In this document: positions 8,495-17,812 of the stretch, in pieces
Layout: each line of letters opens with the position of its first letter
Numbering within the stretch: position 1 is the first letter of the stretch
Assembly (NCBI GenBank): GCA_029562645.1
Contig: JAKQUI010000084.1
Coordinates: 124,001-188,000 of the forward strand
DNA from: Spirochaetota bacterium
GTDB taxonomy: Bacteria > Spirochaetota > UBA4802 > JAKQUI01
Direction of reading: 5' to 3'
DNA length: 64,000 nt
Notes under the pieces: model-generated
Database searches by the model: none
The model's input: only the letters and a program-made list of their open reading frames with translations
What the model was told of the DNA's origin: nothing
Program-made: the position numbers and the translations under genes

Positions 8495-11400
8495 TTATTC
8501 CCGGATAATCTTCCTGTCAACCGAAACGCGGTCGCTATCGTGATATTCCACGAAAGCGGCGGCCCCGGGGTTCTCCTTGAAGCGTTGGACGTTCAGCATG
8601 AAGATTTCCATCCGGTTGATGACGTTCGGCGGCAACAGATTGCCGTCGATCTCGATGGACATCACCGGATACTTCCGCTCACGCGCCCACGGCGTGATCA
8701 GCCCCTCGATGACGCGCCCGATGAGGCAGGCGAAGGGCGAGATGTTGACGACGCCGGAATAGCCGTCCTGCATCGCCGCCGACGCCACCCCGCTCGAAAT
8801 GGAGATCTCCGAGTAGAGCTCGGGGGTCACGAAGATCGTGTTCGCGTTCTTCATGATCTTCTTCATGTCGTGCGGGGTCTCCGGGATGAGGCCCGTGGCC
8901 GCAAGCGCCTTTTTGACGGTGTGCTCCACCCGGTGCTTGTACCACTGCTCGACGTGCCAGTTGATCAGATCGCGGAAGTCCTTCGAGAAATAGCGCCGAT
9001 AGAAGGGAATGAGCGAGAGGCGTTTCTTCAGCTCGAAATGGCGCGTGTAGTCGCAGTAGTAGATCCATTCGGACACGCCGGACACCTTGCCGATGATGCC
9101 CTTCTCGCTGAAGCGGCGCACCATCTCGTCCACGGCGAAATCGTCGCGGCGCACGTAGATCTCGCCCACGATGAGCACGCGCGGGCACTCCTCCTGTTTC
9201 CGCTTGAGCGGGATCTTCCGGATCTCGCGCGCGAACTCCTGGAGGTGCGGCACGATCTTGGTCACGTCGCCCTCGGCCACGCCGATCATCTTGTGCCACA
9301 GCGCGTCGTAGCGGTCCATCGCGGCCACCGGGTTCTCCGCGCAGGAGCGCAGCGAGGTCTCGATGTCCTTCATGTAGTCGCTGATGATGACGCCCCACCA
9401 GGCGAACTTCGAGAAATTGGGACCGAGCTCGGTGTAGGAATTATCCGAATCCAGCGTGATCATCAACACGTTCTCGATGCGCAGGTCACGGAAGAGGTTC
9501 TCGTAAAAGACGAAGTACTGCCCCGTGCGGCAGGGGCCGGTGGTCGTGGGAACGAACAGGAGATACACCTCGTCCTTGCGATACTTGTCGGAGGCGAGGA
9601 ACTTCAGGGCGCTCCCCAGCACCAGAAGCGACGGCAGGCATTCCTTGCCCGAGGCGTGGTTGCGCGCCAGCTGCAGCGTGTGGATGTCCGGCACCGGCAT
9701 GGCCGATGCGTTGATCCCGGCCGAGCGGACCGAGGCCGCTAAAAGCTCCACGCCCAGCCGGCCCATGTTCGCCAGCAGGAGCTTCACCCGCGGATTGTCC
9801 TTGATCGGAATAATCTCATTGGTGACGGCGTTCTTGATATAGAAATCCTTGCCGCGCTCGTTTATGAAGCGCAGGCCGTTGTCGTAGCGCTCCGCCGCGA
9901 TATCGCCGAGCTTGGAGCGGTAGCCCTCGATGATATCCAGGAAGGCCTCAACCCGCGTGTCCACGCCCGCGTCGGCGGTGTGCGAATCGAGCTCCAGGAT
10001 CAGGAACGGCTTCACGCCCATGATCCACTTGAGATAATGCAGCATGAACGAATCCGGCGCGCACGAGAAGTTGGAGATATAGGTCACGAAGATATTGTCT
10101 TCCTTCTTGAGGAAATTCGCCGCCTTCATGTCCTGCTGCCCGTAGAACCAGTACATGTTCTTGAAGATGAGCTCGTTCTCGAAGGGCAGGATGTCGAACG
10201 GGACCACCGAGTAGCCGCGCGTGGTGAACTTCTTGGGAATGCCCATGTTCGCGTCCGGAGTGAAGGCGTTGTAGGGCCGGCCGAGGACCGCGATCACCGG
10301 CCGCTTCGCGATGCGCGCCTCCTCGATCGCCCGCTTGCCGAGATCGCGGATCTTGTGGATGAACTCGATCTGCTTCTCGTAGGCCGTCTCGAAGGCCTTA
10401 CGCACATCGCCGTGCGACACGCCGAGATTGTCGCCCAGCTCGAGAAAGGACTCGATGGCCTTGTCGAGGCCGTAGTGAAAGGTGATCACCGGCTTCAGGA
10501 ACTTCGACTCGGGCACGTCGGGGAAGGCCTTGGCGATATAGTACGGCAGGCTCTGGGTGATGGGGCAGAAATTGGCGATGAGCCCCTCCTCGTAACCCTC
10601 CAGGTCGCGGAAGTGCGGGACGAAGATATAGTCCGTACCGCGGTCCACGATGTCCTGCACCGCGCCGTGCGCGATCTCGGCGGGGAAACAGTAGGCGCTC
10701 TCCACGCGCGCGACCCCTTCGTGGGAGATGTTCTTCGAGAGGACCGCCTCGATGCCCAGCGAATGGAAAAACCACGAGTAGAACGGCCACATCGTGTACA
10801 CGGAAAAGCACCGCGGCACGCCCACCGTGACGTCCCGCTTCTTCACGAAGGTCGCCGGGTCGGGCGCGCACTCGACGAACAGCACATCGTTGCGCGCGTC
10901 GATATAATTGAATACCTCGGCCTCGTCGAAGGCCTTTTTCTTCCGAATGTTCGCATACTTGTTGCAGCGCCCCCCGAACATGTACCGGTGCTCGTTCACC
11001 TTGAGCACGCGGATGGGACAGTAATTCTCGCAGGCCTGGCACTTGAATTCGCGCTCGTAGACGATCTCGGTGGCCAGGATCTCGTCGATGTCGTACGTCG
11101 TCTTCTCGAGGAACCCGTCGGCGAGCTTCTGTTTCGCGAGCAATCCCACGCCAAAGCAGCCCATGAGCTCCGGGTCCGGCGGCACGATGATGGGCTTGTT
11201 CAGAAGGAGCGCGAAGGCCAGCGGGATGGCCTTGTTCTTCGCGACGCCGCCCTGCAGCACGATCTTGTTGCCGATGGTCCGGTTGCCCACCACCCGGTTG
11301 AGGTAGTTGGACACGATGGAGGTGACCAGGCCCGCGGTGATGTCCTCGCGCGTGGCGCCCTGCTGGATCGCCTTGCGAATGTCGGAGTTGATGAAGGCCG

Positions 11401-12808
11401 AACAGTGCTCGCCGAACTTGAGCGGCTCGTCGGCCATGATGGCGATATCGCCGATCTCCCAGGCGTGCTCGATGGAGAGATCGCCCTGCGCCGACTCCTC
11501 GAGGAAGGAGCCGGTTCCCGCCGAGCAGGCCTCGTTCATCGCGTAGTCGATGGGAACGCCGTTCTTGAGCAGCACGTATTTCGCGTCCTGCCCGCCAATC
11601 TCGAAGAGCGTGTCGATGTCGTTCGCGTAAAAGGTGGTGCCCACTGAATGGGCGATGATCTCGTTATAGACGCCCGGCGTCTCGAGAAACACCCCGAGGA
11701 TCTCCCGCGACGAGCCCGTGGTGGCCGCGAGGCTGATGGAGATGGGGGCGTCGCCGATGTCTTCCTTAATCTGCTTCTTCATCTCGACGAGGCACTCCTT
11801 GAGCGCCTGTACGGGATCGCCGTGGGTGCGGCCGTAGAAGTTCGCGGTGATCTCGTTGGTCTCGATGTCGATGAGGCAGGCCTTCGTGGTGGTGGAGCCG
11901 CCGTCCACGCCCAGGACGTACTCGCGGTTCGGCCGCACCTTCGTCATCTTGGAGGGGATGTAGGTCACCTTCCCCTCGGCGGTCTTGAGGCTCTTGAAGC
12001 GCTCGAAGACGACGCGGTTCTCCCTGAAGAGTTTTTTAAGCGGCGGCAGCACGGTGCCTATGGAGCGCGCGAGGAGCCCCGCCCCATAGGCCTCGAAGTA
12101 GGCGGCGTTGTCGGGCACCACGAAGGTCAGCTCGGGCAGGCGCCGGCGGATATAGTCCACGATGTATTTATTTCGCGTAACGCCGCCCGCAAGGAGCACG
12201 GCGCCGCCGCCGATCCGCGCGCGCTTGAGGAAGTCCACCACCTTGGTGGCCATCACGTCGGAGAGCGAGAGGACGATGTCGCCCTTGGATGCCTCCTTCT
12301 TGTTGAGGCGGTGGGTGCAGTCGCTCTTCATGAACACCGAGCAGCGCGACGAGAGCTTGTGCACCGTGCACCCCTCGGGGATGCCGTTGATGTCGTCCAG
12401 GCGCATGTCCATTCGCCCGAGCTGCTGCTTGAAGAACTCGCCCGTCCCGGAAGCGCACTTGTTGCCGGAGAAGCTGTTGACGATTTTCCCGTTCGCGTCG
12501 ATGGTGTAGACGACGAGATCCTCCCCGCCCATGGACACGACGGCGTCGACCTTCGTGTTCACGCGCGCGAGCGCCTCCTCGACGCACAGCGGCTCGATCA
12601 CGCTGTTCACGGTGAGCAGGTGCCGGCCCTCGGTGCCCGTCACCAGCGTCTTCAGGTCGGCGGGGAAGTCCTTGCCCTGCATGACTTTTCTCAGCGTATC
12701 GAAGATATTGCCCTCGTGCGCAACGACCTCGCTCCAGAGGATCCCGTTTCCCTCCAGCATGGCCACCTTCACGCTCGACGACCCTATGTTGATTCCCAGG
12801 CTATGCAT
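8495..12808 (-). CDS. Fused acyl-CoA dehydratase activase (BadF/BcrA/HgdC type)
   Basis: A 1437-residue protein whose N-terminal half holds two BadF/BadG-type ASKHA ATPase domains. The first begins GINIGSSS and has CASGTGEF; the second begins near residue 298 with GVDGGSTTTK and has CSAGTGSF. Each carries the Cys (SRCSVF and GEHCSAF) used to ligate a shared [4Fe-4S] cluster in such activases. After a Cys-rich stretch near residue 590 (CQACENYC) come DUF2229-like and HgdB-like regions. Family members use ATP to inject an electron into 2-hydroxyacyl-CoA dehydratases or benzoyl-CoA reductases. No dehydratase subunits are adjacent, so the client is unknown. The start has GGAGG just upstream. Confidence 0.88.
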   Translation of the reverse strand: MHSLGINIGSSSVKVAMLEGNGILWSEVVAHEGNIFDTLRKVMQGKDFPADLKTLVTGTEGRHLLTVNSVIEPLCVEEALARVNTKVDAVVSMGGEDLVVYTIDANGKIVNSFSGNKCASGTGEFFKQQLGRMDMRLDDINGIPEGCTVHKLSSRCSVFMKSDCTHRLNKKEASKGDIVLSLSDVMATKVVDFLKRARIGGGAVLLAGGVTRNKYIVDYIRRRLPELTFVVPDNAAYFEAYGAGLLARSIGTVLPPLKKLFRENRVVFERFKSLKTAEGKVTYIPSKMTKVRPNREYVLGVDGGSTTTKACLIDIETNEITANFYGRTHGDPVQALKECLVEMKKQIKEDIGDAPISISLAATTGSSREILGVFLETPGVYNEIIAHSVGTTFYANDIDTLFEIGGQDAKYVLLKNGVPIDYAMNEACSAGTGSFLEESAQGDLSIEHAWEIGDIAIMADEPLKFGEHCSAFINSDIRKAIQQGATREDITAGLVTSIVSNYLNRVVGNRTIGNKIVLQGGVAKNKAIPLAFALLLNKPIIVPPDPELMGCFGVGLLAKQKLADGFLEKTTYDIDEILATEIVYEREFKCQACENYCPIRVLKVNEHRYMFGGRCNKYANIRKKKAFDEAEVFNYIDARNDVLFVECAPDPATFVKKRDVTVGVPRCFSVYTMWPFYSWFFHSLGIEAVLSKNISHEGVARVESAYCFPAEIAHGAVQDIVDRGTDYIFVPHFRDLEGYEEGLIANFCPITQSLPYYIAKAFPDVPESKFLKPVITFHYGLDKAIESFLELGDNLGVSHGDVRKAFETAYEKQIEFIHKIRDLGKRAIEEARIAKRPVIAVLGRPYNAFTPDANMGIPKKFTTRGYSVVPFDILPFENELIFKNMYWFYGQQDMKAANFLKKEDNIFVTYISNFSCAPDSFMLHYLKWIMGVKPFLILELDSHTADAGVDTRVEAFLDIIEGYRSKLGDIAAERYDNGLRFINERGKDFYIKNAVTNEIIPIKDNPRVKLLLANMGRLGVELLAASVRSAGINASAMPVPDIHTLQLARNHASGKECLPSLLVLGSALKFLASDKYRKDEVYLLFVPTTTGPCRTGQYFVFYENLFRDLRIENVLMITLDSDNSYTELGPNFSKFAWWGVIISDYMKDIETSLRSCAENPVAAMDRYDALWHKMIGVAEGDVTKIVPHLQEFAREIRKIPLKRKQEECPRVLIVGEIYVRRDDFAVDEMVRRFSEKGIIGKVSGVSEWIYYCDYTRHFELKKRLSLIPFYRRYFSKDFRDLINWHVEQWYKHRVEHTVKKALAATGLIPETPHDMKKIMKNANTIFVTPELYSEISISSGVASAAMQDGYSGVVNISPFACLIGRVIEGLITPWARERKYPVMSIEIDGNLLPPNVINRMEIFMLNVQRFKENPGAAAFVEYHDSDRVSVDRKIIRE

Positions 12809-13101
12809 GTGCGCCTCCGCGCTTTGTTTTCGCCGCCGGCCCCGCAGCGCTATACAAATATGTAGGAACCGGCGCGCAATGTAATCACGAATGTTTCGGC
12901 CAAGGAAAATGTCAAATTAATTATCCCGGCGCAGCGCGGCGCGCAGCCCGGCGGTCGGCCCCTCCCGGCGCATGGACCGATGCCCTTAAAAGTTCGTATC
13001 TTCGCACGCTCATGTGCCGATAGAAATAAGTGAGGAAAACGCGGGCGCAGGGCCCGCACGGGACCGACGCGCATACAACCACCACGAGGAAGCGATTCGC
13101 C

Positions 13102-14322
13102 ATGGAACATATCATACAAATACTTTCGGAGATTCCCATCTTTCAGGGGCTCAGCCGCGAGGACCTCGCGCTCATCGTGCCGATCCTGTCGACACACGAG
13201 CTCCCGGCCGAGAGCCTGGTCGTAAAGGAGGGCGACATCGGGGACTCGATGTTCATCATCAAGTCGGGGACGGTGCGCGTCACCAAGACCGAGGAGAACG
13301 GGTCCGAGGTGCTCATCAGCCACCTCTACAAGGGGCAGTACTTCGGGGAGTTCTCGCTCATCGACAACCTGCCGCGCTCGGCGAACGTGGTCACCGAGGA
13401 GGCCACGGAGATCTTCACGCTCAACCGGGGCGACTTCGACCGGCTGCTCGCTGCCAACATAGTAATCAAGGCGGCCTTCCACCAGAACTGCCTCAAGGAG
13501 ACCTTCTCGCGGTTCCGGAACATCATCTCCAATTTCACCTTCGCGCAGCACGACCTGCGCGAGAAGCGCGAGGCGCTCGACGAGATCAACCGCGACCTGT
13601 CGCTGGCCAAGAAGCTCCAGCGCTATTTCATCAACACCGACTACCTGCGCACCGAGCACACCGCGGACAACGGCGTGCGGCACTCCTATATCTACAAGCC
13701 GTCCATCGCGATCGGGGGCGACTTCCTGAACGTCTTCCAGCTCCGTGACGGCGTGGTGGGGATGATCATCGCAGACTTCGAGGGCCACGGCATCACCGCG
13801 GCGCTCGCGACGGGCGTGCTCAAGAGCGCGCTCTCCATCGTGCTTGCGGACCTGGGCGAAAAGCCCATCGAGCTCATGTCCTTCCTCAACGACCATTTCC
13901 ACAAGGTGATCGCGCAGCTCTACGCGACCTGCTACTATGCGGTGATCCACACCGAAGAGCGCCGGATCGTCCTGGCCAAGGCCGGGCACCACCACCCGCT
14001 CGTCTGGAAAGCGCGCCTGAACGACTTCACGCCCATCGAGTGCCCGGGGACGGGGCTGGGACTCATGCCCAATGCGCGCTTCGGGGTCGTGGAGCAGGAC
14101 ATCGAGCCCGGCGACAAGGTGCTCTTCTTTACCGACGGGATCATCGAGCAGATGAACGGCTCCCACGAGATGTACTCGAAGAAGCGCATGACGGAGAAGG
14201 TCCGCGAGCTCATCCTTGCCGGCGAGACCAACACGTTGGACCGTCTGCTGGATGACCTCGTCGCCTTTAGCGGCACCGACCAGTTCGAGGACGACGTGAC
14301 GATGATTTTGTTCGAGTTCTGA
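13102..14322 (+). CDS. Cyclic-nucleotide-binding SpoIIE phosphatase
   Basis: A 406-residue cytoplasmic regulator. Residues about 10-125 form a cNMP-binding domain (PIFQGLSREDL at the start; FGEFSLIDNLPRSANV in the phosphate-binding cassette, including the Arg that contacts cyclic nucleotide). Residues about 190-400 form a SpoIIE/PP2C phosphatase (GGDFLNVF, DFEGHGITAAL, FFTDGIIE, with the metal-binding Asp residues). It probably dephosphorylates an anti-anti-sigma-type protein in response to cAMP or cGMP. A class III cyclase gene lies at 58368 in this window. The start at 13102 has GAGGAAG upstream. It is divergent from the activase gene. Confidence 0.88.
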   Translation: MEHIIQILSEIPIFQGLSREDLALIVPILSTHELPAESLVVKEGDIGDSMFIIKSGTVRVTKTEENGSEVLISHLYKGQYFGEFSLIDNLPRSANVVTEEATEIFTLNRGDFDRLLAANIVIKAAFHQNCLKETFSRFRNIISNFTFAQHDLREKREALDEINRDLSLAKKLQRYFINTDYLRTEHTADNGVRHSYIYKPSIAIGGDFLNVFQLRDGVVGMIIADFEGHGITAALATGVLKSALSIVLADLGEKPIELMSFLNDHFHKVIAQLYATCYYAVIHTEERRIVLAKAGHHHPLVWKARLNDFTPIECPGTGLGLMPNARFGVVEQDIEPGDKVLFFTDGIIEQMNGSHEMYSKKRMTEKVRELILAGETNTLDRLLDDLVAFSGTDQFEDDVTMILFEF

Positions 14323-14405
14323 CGCGCCGCTTGACGCATCCTCGTTTTTTCCGTATCTTCATGTGTGAAGCTGGCGCTCATTACATCCTTCTGCACGGTG
14401 AAACG

Positions 14406-15227
14406 ATGAAACGGGTTCTCTCGGCCATAATCCTGTCAGTGGTGCTGATTGCGGCAGGCTGCAATCAACAAGACCTGTTCGATTTGACATCGAAAGCACA
14501 GGATTTGAAAACAAGCGGGCGTCTTCCCTCCGACGTCGCCGGTCTTGCGCTGTGGCTGAAGGCTGACGGGATAACTCCCCTGCCCGATGGGACCGTTATA
14601 AGCGACTGGCCTGATGCTTCGGGGAATGGAATCACCACAGTGGTTTTTTCAAACCCGCGATATTTCCATACCGCCTTTAACGGAATGCCCGCAGTGCGAT
14701 TTGACGGTAGTTCATATATTCTCGCTTCCGAGTTCATGAACTTTTCGTCTTTTACCATTTTCTATGTCGGTGCGTACACTGGACCGGGAGGCGGACGGCA
14801 TATCATCTATGACCAAGGGGTGACGGCGGGTTCGACACCGTTTATCGGATTGCACATTAGCACGGTTTCAATTACCGGAACCGTTGGCGACTCACAGGCA
14901 ACCCCGGAGTTTCTATCCATCACAAGTCCCTTAACGCCCACAACGCCCCATATCGCTGTTTTTGTGCTAAATGGACAGAACGCCTCGCTATTTCTTAACG
15001 GCGCTTCATCCGGTGGAACGTTGAACTTGGCCTACGACTCATCGACAACATGGTTCAATGGCCCGAGCGCTCCGAGTATTGGGAGCCAAAACGGCGTCAT
15101 GTATTATCAGGGCGACATCGCAGAGATAATCGTGTATAACAACGCCCTCAGCGAAACCGACGGGTTCGCCGTCGACTGCTACCTCAGCAAGAAGTACGGC
15201 ATCGCCGTATCGCACCCCTGCGACTAG
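14406..15227 (+). CDS. LamG/concanavalin-like surface lipoprotein
   Basis: A 273-residue predicted lipoprotein with lipobox Ile-Ala-Ala-Gly-Cys (Cys19). From about residue 45 it shows the pattern common in LamG-like carbohydrate- or protein-binding domains of secreted bacterial proteins (LALWLKADG, W.DASGNG, PAVRFDGSSY, a late GDIAEIIVYN strand). The gene is clearly less GC-rich than its neighbours, with more A/T at third positions, which hints at transfer. The ribosome binding site before ATG 14406 is weak. It is convergent with the epimerase gene, only three bases apart. Confidence 0.75.
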   Translation: MKRVLSAIILSVVLIAAGCNQQDLFDLTSKAQDLKTSGRLPSDVAGLALWLKADGITPLPDGTVISDWPDASGNGITTVVFSNPRYFHTAFNGMPAVRFDGSSYILASEFMNFSSFTIFYVGAYTGPGGGRHIIYDQGVTAGSTPFIGLHISTVSITGTVGDSQATPEFLSITSPLTPTTPHIAVFVLNGQNASLFLNGASSGGTLNLAYDSSTTWFNGPSAPSIGSQNGVMYYQGDIAEIIVYNNALSETDGFAVDCYLSKKYGIAVSHPCD

Positions 15228-15230
15228 GCG

Positions 15231-16277
15231 CTACGCGCGATAGTATTCCCGATACCACGCCACGAAACGCGCAAGCCCCTCGGCAAAGGGCACGCGCGGG
15301 CAATAGCCGAACTCGCGCGCGAGGTCGGCGATGTCCGCGCGGGTCGCGAGCATATCGCCCGGCTGGCGGGGCGTCGCGATGACGGTCGCTGTTGCGCCCA
15401 GCGCGTGCTCTATGGCGCGCACGAACTCCTCGATTGACACGGACGCCCCGCTTCCCACGTTGTAGATACGATACGGCGCGGCCGACAAGGCCGGATCGGC
15501 ACCGTCCCACGCCCCGTCCGGCAGGGGCGGTCGCTCAAGCACGGCAACAACCGCATCGACCACATCGTCGATGTACACGAAATCGCGCCGCAGGCCCCCG
15601 TCCCCGAAGAGCTCGATCGCATCGCCGTCGATGATGCGCTTCGTGAACGAAAAATACGCCATGTCCGGCCGCCCCCAAGGGCCGTAGACGGAAAAGAAGC
15701 GCAGGCCCGTCGTCGGGATGCCGTAGAGATGGCTGTAGGCGTGCGCCATGAGCTCGTTCGCGCGCTTGGTCGCGGCGTAGAGGCTGATGGGGTGATCGGC
15801 GGGACCGTGCGGCGAGTACGGGGCGCGCCCCCCGAGCCCGTACACCGACGAGCTGCTGGCGAACACGAGATGGCGCACGGGCGCCGCGCGGCATGCCTCG
15901 AGCATAACGGCAAACCCGTTGATATTGCTCTCGACGCACGATGCGGGCCGGATCAGCGAATGGCGCACGCCCGGCTGCGCGGCCAGATGGCACACCGCGT
16001 CGAACCGCTCGTCCTCGAAGAGCGTTCTCAGACGGTCGCCATCGCACAGATCGAGCCAGATGAATCGGTGCCCCGGCAGCGCGCTGCTTCTCACGAGTGC
16101 GCCATACGAAATCGCGTTGTCATCGATCCCGGACGCTCGCAGTCGCGCCATCTTGAGCGCCGGATCGTAGTAGTCGTTTATGCTATCGAGCCCCACGACC
16201 TCGCATCCCAACGCCGAAAGCCGCCGGGCGACATGATGCCCGATAAACCCGGCCGAACCGGTGAGTAGCACCTTCAT
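15231..16277 (-). CDS. NAD-dependent sugar epimerase, UDP-glucuronate 4-epimerase-like
   Basis: A 348-residue short-chain dehydrogenase/reductase of the extended NDP-sugar class. It has the N-terminal GSAGFIGHH nucleotide motif, the GLDSINDYYDPALKMARL stretch typical of UDP-glucuronate 4-epimerases (CapI/LpsL type), ASSSSVYG and the catalytic Tyr-x-x-x-Lys (YAATK). The product would be UDP-galacturonate for surface polysaccharide. Substrate assignment rests on the DYYDP signature and is moderately secure. It stands alone, not in a visible polysaccharide cluster. Confidence 0.85.
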   Translation of the reverse strand: MKVLLTGSAGFIGHHVARRLSALGCEVVGLDSINDYYDPALKMARLRASGIDDNAISYGALVRSSALPGHRFIWLDLCDGDRLRTLFEDERFDAVCHLAAQPGVRHSLIRPASCVESNINGFAVMLEACRAAPVRHLVFASSSSVYGLGGRAPYSPHGPADHPISLYAATKRANELMAHAYSHLYGIPTTGLRFFSVYGPWGRPDMAYFSFTKRIIDGDAIELFGDGGLRRDFVYIDDVVDAVVAVLERPPLPDGAWDGADPALSAAPYRIYNVGSGASVSIEEFVRAIEHALGATATVIATPRQPGDMLATRADIADLAREFGYCPRVPFAEGLARFVAWYREYYRA

Positions 16278-16356
16278 CGCTTTTTTCGCCCCATGCTAGA
16301 AGTATCGGCCAGCATGCGAAGGGGGCTTCGTATTGTTTTACCGGGCGATTGCATTA

Positions 16357-16386
16357 TTGACACTAGTTGATATTTGCGCATATAAG
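16357..16386 (+). promoter_or_regulatory. Sigma70-like promoter of the protease-inhibitor operon
   Basis: TTGACA (16357-16362), an 18-base spacer and TATAAG (16381-16386) within an A/T-rich intergenic stretch, roughly 160 bases upstream of the papain-like protease start. The long leader between promoter and ATG shows no structure I can name. Confidence 0.45.
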
Positions 16387-16549
16387 AAATATCACCCCTC
16401 TTTTAAAAAAAGAATTTGAATTTTACCCGATGCCTGCTTATCAATAAAAATAATTGCACATGCCCGAACGACCGTCGTCTAGTATGGAACGGACATCGAT
16501 GGCGCTTCGACGCCACAGTGCGGGCAATAACGGACACAGAGAGGTCACC

Positions 16550-17797
16550 ATGAATAGAGCCCTCAGGATCCTATGCGTGAGCGCGCTCGCTGTTGCGTTC
16601 ATCACGGGCGATACGAACGTTTCGTTTTCGCAGTACGGCAAGAAGTACAAGGAGGCGGTGCAGCGCCAGCGCGAGGTACAACAGAAGGACCTCGCCGAGG
16701 TGCGCCAGCAGGTCGAGGCCATCCGGCAGCAAATCAAGGAGAACCACTGGAAGTTCAAGGCCGAGATGACCGAGGCGCTCAAATACCGCATCGAGGAGAT
16801 CACGGGCGCGAAATCGCCCAGCAATCTGAACCGCGAGGCGAAAATCCAAAGCCAGGCCGGAGAGAAACTCTTCCTCGAATTTTTAAAGAAGCTCGCCGAG
16901 TACAACGAAAAGAAACAGCGGGGTGGCGGGAAAAAGCGCCCCGAACGGCGCGAGGAAACCAAGCGCGAGGAGTACCAGGAAGACACCAAGCGCGATGAGT
17001 ATCGCGACGATTCCCGAAAGGACGAGGCGCCCGGAGACGACCGTCGGGCCGACGATACCCGCACCGACGATGCGGACCGCGCGAAGCCGGACGATTCGTC
17101 GCACCTGGGTATGGTGGCCGATCCCAATGCGCCCGCCTTCAACTGGCGCGACGCCGGCAAGATGACGCCCGTGAAGCACCAGCTCACCTGCGGGAGCTGC
17201 TGGGCCTTCACCGCCTGCGCCGTGTACGAGGCGATCTATCTCACCGCAAACCGCGTATCGCTCAATCTCTCTGAGCAGCAGCTGGTCAACTGCGCAGCGG
17301 ACAATCGCGGCAGCAAGGCCGGGACCTGCGACGGCGGCTGGTACGGCAAGGTGTTCGAGTACTGGACGAGGACCGGCGCCGTCCTCACGACAAGCGTACC
17401 ATACCGGAACGCCAACGGCTCCTGCACCGCCTTCCCGCGCACGACCTACAAGGTGGCCGCCTGGGGGTACGTAAAGCAGGACGCGGGGATCCCCTCCGTG
17501 GCCGAAATGAAGCGCGCCCTGTGTAAGTACGGCCCCATCGCATCGACCGTGAAGGTCACCCCGGCCTTCCAGGCCTTTGCCGGCGGCATCTTCGACGAGC
17601 ACATCTCGACCATCGGCCCGCGCGACGTCAATCACGGGATCGTGATCGTGGGTTGGGACGACAGCAAGAAATCGTATCTCATCAAGAACTCCTGGGGCAC
17701 GCAGTGGGGCGAAAAGGGATACATGTGGATCGAGTACGGGTGCAACAATATCGGCTACGGATCGGCCTGGATGGTCCCGACGAGCGAAAAGTTCTAA
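16550..17797 (+). CDS. Secreted papain-family (C1A) cysteine protease
   Basis: A 415-residue preproprotease. ATG at 16550 has AGAGAGG upstream; a signal peptide covers about residues 1-28. Residues 30-180 are highly charged and helical or disordered, taking the place of a propeptide, but I cannot see a clear I29 ERFNIN motif. The catalytic domain (about 190-415) is unmistakable: oxyanion Gln211, nucleophile Cys217 in TCGSCWAF, His362 in VNHGIVIVGW and Asn380 in IKNSWGTQWGEKGY. The Gln-Cys spacing of six equals papain's. It would cleave proteins in the periplasm or outside the cell. The next gene, 15 bases downstream, encodes a chagasin-like inhibitor of exactly this protease class. Confidence 0.9.
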   Translation: MNRALRILCVSALAVAFITGDTNVSFSQYGKKYKEAVQRQREVQQKDLAEVRQQVEAIRQQIKENHWKFKAEMTEALKYRIEEITGAKSPSNLNREAKIQSQAGEKLFLEFLKKLAEYNEKKQRGGGKKRPERREETKREEYQEDTKRDEYRDDSRKDEAPGDDRRADDTRTDDADRAKPDDSSHLGMVADPNAPAFNWRDAGKMTPVKHQLTCGSCWAFTACAVYEAIYLTANRVSLNLSEQQLVNCAADNRGSKAGTCDGGWYGKVFEYWTRTGAVLTTSVPYRNANGSCTAFPRTTYKVAAWGYVKQDAGIPSVAEMKRALCKYGPIASTVKVTPAFQAFAGGIFDEHISTIGPRDVNHGIVIVGWDDSKKSYLIKNSWGTQWGEKGYMWIEYGCNNIGYGSAWMVPTSEKF

Positions 17798-17812
17798 CTA
17801 TGGAGAGTTGTC

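Noticed and set aside
9980-11647. Long antisense frames across the activase gene
   Set aside because: No start signal or domain; the sense gene has intact ATPase motifs throughout.
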